A DNA stretch of 64,000 nucleotides from Teichococcus deserti. Lineage in GTDB: Bacteria > Pseudomonadota > Alphaproteobacteria > Acetobacterales > Acetobacteraceae. Made by a program: the position numbers and the translations under genes. Positions 61,123 through 64,000 of this stretch are shown in pieces (the first letter of the stretch is position 1; each line of letters opens with the position of its first letter). The stretch spans positions 1 to 64,000 of the forward strand of contig NZ_MLCO01000001.1 of NCBI RefSeq assembly GCF_001982615.1, read 5' to 3'. Below the pieces are notes generated by a model. That model searched no databases. It saw only the letters and a list, made by a program, of their open reading frames with translations, and was not told where the DNA came from.

Positions 61123-62169
61123 TCATCCGAGGAAGAGACCATCCTGGTAGTTCACCACGGTGACTTCATCCGCATAGTCAAGCAACACCACCGATCCCAT
61201 AGCGAAGCGCGAGCTGTCGTTCGTCCAGTTGTAGACGATCATCGTGTCGCCGCCGTCTTCATCAACAACGAAGTGCCCAGGTTCATTCATGTCTCCCCTG
61301 ACCACCGCATGGCTGTAGCCTCCCATGCGGAGATGATCGACGCCCTCCTCAATGCCACCCAAGGTCACCTTGCTCGAAACCATGGAGTTTCCTCCGGCAT
61401 CGATGTCGATGCCTTCGCCTTTCTGGTAGTCGGTGACTACAGACAGCAGACCGGTAATCTCATCCCCCTGTGAGAGAACCCCGTCCTGATCGCCCTCTAC
61501 GATCAGCTCGGAGTTGGTGTTGAACCGGAAGTAGTCGCGTCCTGAACCGCCATTCATCGTCTGAGCCGTCCCGATCAGGTCGCCGGTCGCCAGTACGGTG
61601 CCGAAGCCATTCATGGTTGCCGCCGAGCCAAGCAGGTAGTCGTCGCCGCGACCGCCGCTGAGAACCGAACCAATGCCGTCTGAGATGATGCGGTCGTTGC
61701 CAGCACCACCTTCGAGGACATTGTTCACCTCTCCGTACGAGAAACGCGTGTTGGTTACGTTGATGGTGTCGTTGCCTTCGCCGCCGCTGATGAAGTTGAA
61801 CTTCCCGCAGCTCTCTATGGCGTCGTCACCAGCGCCACCGAGAACGACGTTGTAATTGTTATCGGCGCCGACGCCACGGCCCATCTGTATGAAGTCGTTT
61901 CCTCCATCACCAGAAATCAGGTTGCGACTGCCAGTCGCCTTGATGGTGTCGTCACCAGCGCCCCCGAAGACGGCATTGCCCAGACCACTGAACACGCCCT
62001 CGACGGTGATCGTGTCACGGCCTCCGACACCCAGGATCAGATGCGACCCTCCTGTATGAGTGAGGGTGTCGGCCTTGGAGCTTCCGACGGTCACGCCTGC
62101 TCCCAACCAGTCAGGCGTCAGGTCAAAGACATGGAGTGCCTGATGCAGGGAGCGCAACCAATAGGCCAT
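61123..62169 (-). CDS. RTX-type calcium-binding repeat protein
   Basis: 348 aa with no cleavable N-terminal signal, as for type I secreted proteins. Nonapeptide repeats GGxGxDxUx recur from about residue 55 to 215: 'GGAGDDTIK', 'GDGGNDFIQ', 'GGAGDDAIE', 'GGEGNDTIN', 'GGAGNDRII', 'GGRGDDYLL' and 'GGSGRDYFR'. They would fold as a calcium beta-roll outside the cell. The C-terminal ~100 residues are probably the secretion signal region, but I see no catalytic domain. No ABC-MFP type I exporter genes are nearby. Function unknown: adhesin, matrix or S-layer-like roles are possible. Confidence 0.85.
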   Translation of the reverse strand: MAYWLRSLHQALHVFDLTPDWLGAGVTVGSSKADTLTHTGGSHLILGVGGRDTITVEGVFSGLGNAVFGGAGDDTIKATGSRNLISGDGGNDFIQMGRGVGADNNYNVVLGGAGDDAIESCGKFNFISGGEGNDTINVTNTRFSYGEVNNVLEGGAGNDRIISDGIGSVLSGGRGDDYLLGSAATMNGFGTVLATGDLIGTAQTMNGGSGRDYFRFNTNSELIVEGDQDGVLSQGDEITGLLSVVTDYQKGEGIDIDAGGNSMVSSKVTLGGIEEGVDHLRMGGYSHAVVRGDMNEPGHFVVDEDGGDTMIVYNWTNDSSRFAMGSVVLLDYADEVTVVNYQDGLFLG

Positions 62170-62462
62170 GGTAGATCCTCACCGGAGCTGGGGGACCGCT
62201 TCGCTAGGCAGCAAGAACTTACCAGCGGCACTGAGAAGCGGTCTGCGAAAGACTTGAGCATGAGAGTCGGCCCGAACCCCACGAAGCGCCAATGTCTTCT
62301 TCGTTACCGAATCGGCACAAAGCTTAGCTGTTGGGTGCGAGCCATTGCATCATCAATGTTGCACTCCTGGAGGGCGTGACTTACCGCTGCTCGCTGGAAC
62401 CGAGACGAATAGATGGGTGCCAGAGCTGGGCAAAGCGGTTGCCGCCAGCGCGGCTCCCCCGG

Positions 62463-63434
62463 CTACTCTGCCTTGAGGTCAAGCTCCCGCACCTTCTTGC
62501 CCCAGAACTCGTACTCCTCGCGGATTGCAACGGCGAAGTCGGCGCGTGGCTGCGCTGCGGCCACCTCGAGGCCGTCGCGCTCCAGGCTGCGGGCGAAGCG
62601 CGGATCGCGGATGGCCTTGTTGGCGGCAGCCTCCAGGCGGCTCATCTCGCCGTCAGGCGTCCCGGCAGGCGCGAAGATGCCGTGCCAGCCCAGGATGACG
62701 ATGCCGGGCAACCCGGCCTCCGACAGCGTGGGCACATCCGGCAGCGATGGCAGGCGGTGATTTCCCGTCACCGCCAGGGCCCGCAGCCGCCCCTCCTTGG
62801 CCAGCGGCACCGCAGGCGGCGGCGAGGAGAAGTTCATGGTGACGCGCCCGGTCACCACGTCCTGCAGGGCAGGGGCGGTGCCGCGATAGGAGATGTGCTC
62901 CATCTGCAGTCCGGCGGCCTCGGCGAACAGGATGCCCGCCAGGTGATTGTTGGAGCCCACGCCGCCGGACGAGAAGCTGAAATCCGCGTTCGGCCGCTTG
63001 CCCGCGTCGATCAGCTCTCGCAGGCTGGTCACTGGCAGCTTCGGATCAATCACCAGCACGTACTGATAGGAGCTGGCCTTCGTTACCGGCGACAGGACGC
63101 TGGACAGGTTGATCCTGTCGTTCCTCTGCAGGTGCGGGTTGACCACGATGTTGGTGGACACCGCGAAGAGCAGCGTTGTGCCGTCCGGCCGCGCGCGGGC
63201 AACAGAGGTTGCGCCGACATGACCTGCCGCGCCGCCGCGGTTCTCCACAACGACGCTTTGACCGAGTTGCTCCATCAGGATCGGCGCCAGCTCGCGCGCC
63301 ACAATGTCGGTGCCGCCGCCTGCGGCATAGGGCACGATCAGCGTGATGGGGCGGCCCTGGGCGCTGCCCTGCGCCCCGGCTCGGGTGATCAGGACAGGGG
63401 CAGCGAGCAGCGGCAGGAGGTGGCGGCGCTTCAT
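62463..63434 (-). CDS. Bug/TctC-type tripartite tricarboxylate substrate-binding protein
   Basis: 323 aa. Signal peptide 'RRHLLPLLAAPVLITRAGAQ'. Hallmarks: 'RPITLIVPYAAGGGTDIVAR', 'VVENRGGAAGHVGATSVARA', 'DGTTLLFAVSTNIVVNPHLQ', 'HISYRGTAPALQDVVTGRVT', 'VPTLSEAGLPGIVILGWHGI'. Orphan: no TctAB, CoA transferase or regulator adjoins it, in contrast to the pair at 49-53 kb. Third Bug protein of the window. Confidence 0.92.
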   Translation of the reverse strand: MKRRHLLPLLAAPVLITRAGAQGSAQGRPITLIVPYAAGGGTDIVARELAPILMEQLGQSVVVENRGGAAGHVGATSVARARPDGTTLLFAVSTNIVVNPHLQRNDRINLSSVLSPVTKASSYQYVLVIDPKLPVTSLRELIDAGKRPNADFSFSSGGVGSNNHLAGILFAEAAGLQMEHISYRGTAPALQDVVTGRVTMNFSSPPPAVPLAKEGRLRALAVTGNHRLPSLPDVPTLSEAGLPGIVILGWHGIFAPAGTPDGEMSRLEAAANKAIRDPRFARSLERDGLEVAAAQPRADFAVAIREEYEFWGKKVRELDLKAE

Positions 63435-64000
63435 GGTCGGCTTCCTTCTATCAGCCTCTCTCTGGCGTGCAGGGTGGGCCTGCGGCGCCTTTTGGACGGG
63501 CCGTTGACGGAAGCCTACCCAGTGGGGCGTTCGTCACGCCAGCGGACTCTTCAATGACGGAACGGCGGTTGAATGCGGCGTAAACGGCAACGGAACTCGC
63601 TCTCGGCTTGGCGCTGAACCCTGTGAACCGAAGCTGGTGCGTCGGTCGTGCGTCCTTTGATGACCCTCGCGGCCCGCCCCGATTGAGCGCGCGGAAGAAT
63701 TTCTGCTTCCTTGGTTGGGAAATACGCCGATGAGGGTCAGCGCGTTCCTCGCTGTGGCTCGTCCACCTGCTGAGGCGAAAGCGCCCAAGACGCTGATACA
63801 GCTACTCCGACTTGTCACTGACCGGGGCGCCGATGCCAAGCTTAGGCTCTGGCCACCCGCTTTCTGTTTTTGGTCCGTTCCCCACGTCCCGACTGGCGTC
63901 GGACCCATGGCCTTATCTCCTCCGCCCCCATCCCTCTGCGTCCCGGCCTGTCCACCGCATTCCTTGATGAGGTGGCCGATGCTCTAGCCTAAGCGCTGCG
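63435..64000. other. No recognisable gene up to window end
   Basis: Minus- and plus-strand frames of ~90-125 codons are open but lack motifs and ribosome sites. Probably intergenic, holding the promoter of the Bug gene near 63440-63530. Confidence 0.4.

Noticed and set aside
1-64000. CRISPR arrays, tRNA or rRNA genes, intact insertion sequences, attachment sites
   Set aside because: I looked for regularly spaced repeats, cloverleaf-like stems with CCA ends and transposase motifs and found none that I could support.

Overview
The window is very GC-rich DNA with the codon habits and gene families of an alphaproteobacterium. Several tripartite-tricarboxylate (Bug/TctC) binding proteins, ABC importers for organic compounds, Tat-type signal peptides and idonate/amino-sugar genes together suggest Acetobacteraceae, most like Roseomonas and relatives. 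That assignment is inference; no rRNA or other marker gene is present. I saw no tRNA, rRNA, CRISPR array or intact insertion sequence.

Layout. 0-8.2 kb: tail of a LysR regulator, an ECF sigma relic, then a tightly coupled oligopeptide/dipeptide ABC operon (binding protein, two permeases, two ATPases) ending in a MOSC protein, with a convergent XRE regulator. 8.2-10.7 kb: a large c-di-GMP protein whose membrane domain matches the plant ethylene-receptor sensor, including the copper-ligand Cys and His. 10.9-14.1 kb: a decayed natural-product island, with an intact Sfp-type phosphopantetheinyl transferase beside broken tandem acyltransferases, a P450 tail without its heme cysteine, and an RND pump fragment. 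14.2-22.5 kb: an amino-sugar operon (nagB, nagA, a Pot/Fbp-type ABC importer) with a divergent ROK regulator, and an aldose-1-epimerase-like gene. 22.5-25.9 kb: an idonate-type module (MFS carrier, Zn dehydrogenase, GntR). 27.4-33.8 kb: a four-gene minus-strand operon (amino-acid binding protein, threonine-aldolase-like lyase, peptide-type binding protein, gamma-glutamyltransferase) with a divergent GntR.

From about 33.8 kb onward the DNA is more mosaic: isolated genes (FAD monooxygenase, CPA1 antiporter, CYTH-CHAD protein, NUDIX, PRC-barrel, periplasmic Gfo/Idh enzyme, RTX protein) are separated by stretches with no gene and by many gene fragments (HmuV-like ATPase, luciferase-like monooxygenase, GNAT, arsenic-type flavoprotein and MFS tails, second CHAD tail, DUF4440-like, thermonuclease and SDR genes with premature stops). 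Two ordered modules stand out: a LysR plus amine oxidase/Zn-dehydrogenase/cupin/SDR cassette (41.8-46.8 kb), and a LysR divergent from a Bug - CoA-transferase - Bug - SDR operon (48.5-53.8 kb).

The strongest candidates for new biology are the ethylene-sensor-like c-di-GMP protein, the amino-sugar operon that pairs NagA/NagB with a hexose-phosphate-like importer and no kinase, and a gene joining an unknown helical (HEPN-like) domain to a MbcA/ParS antitoxin-like domain.
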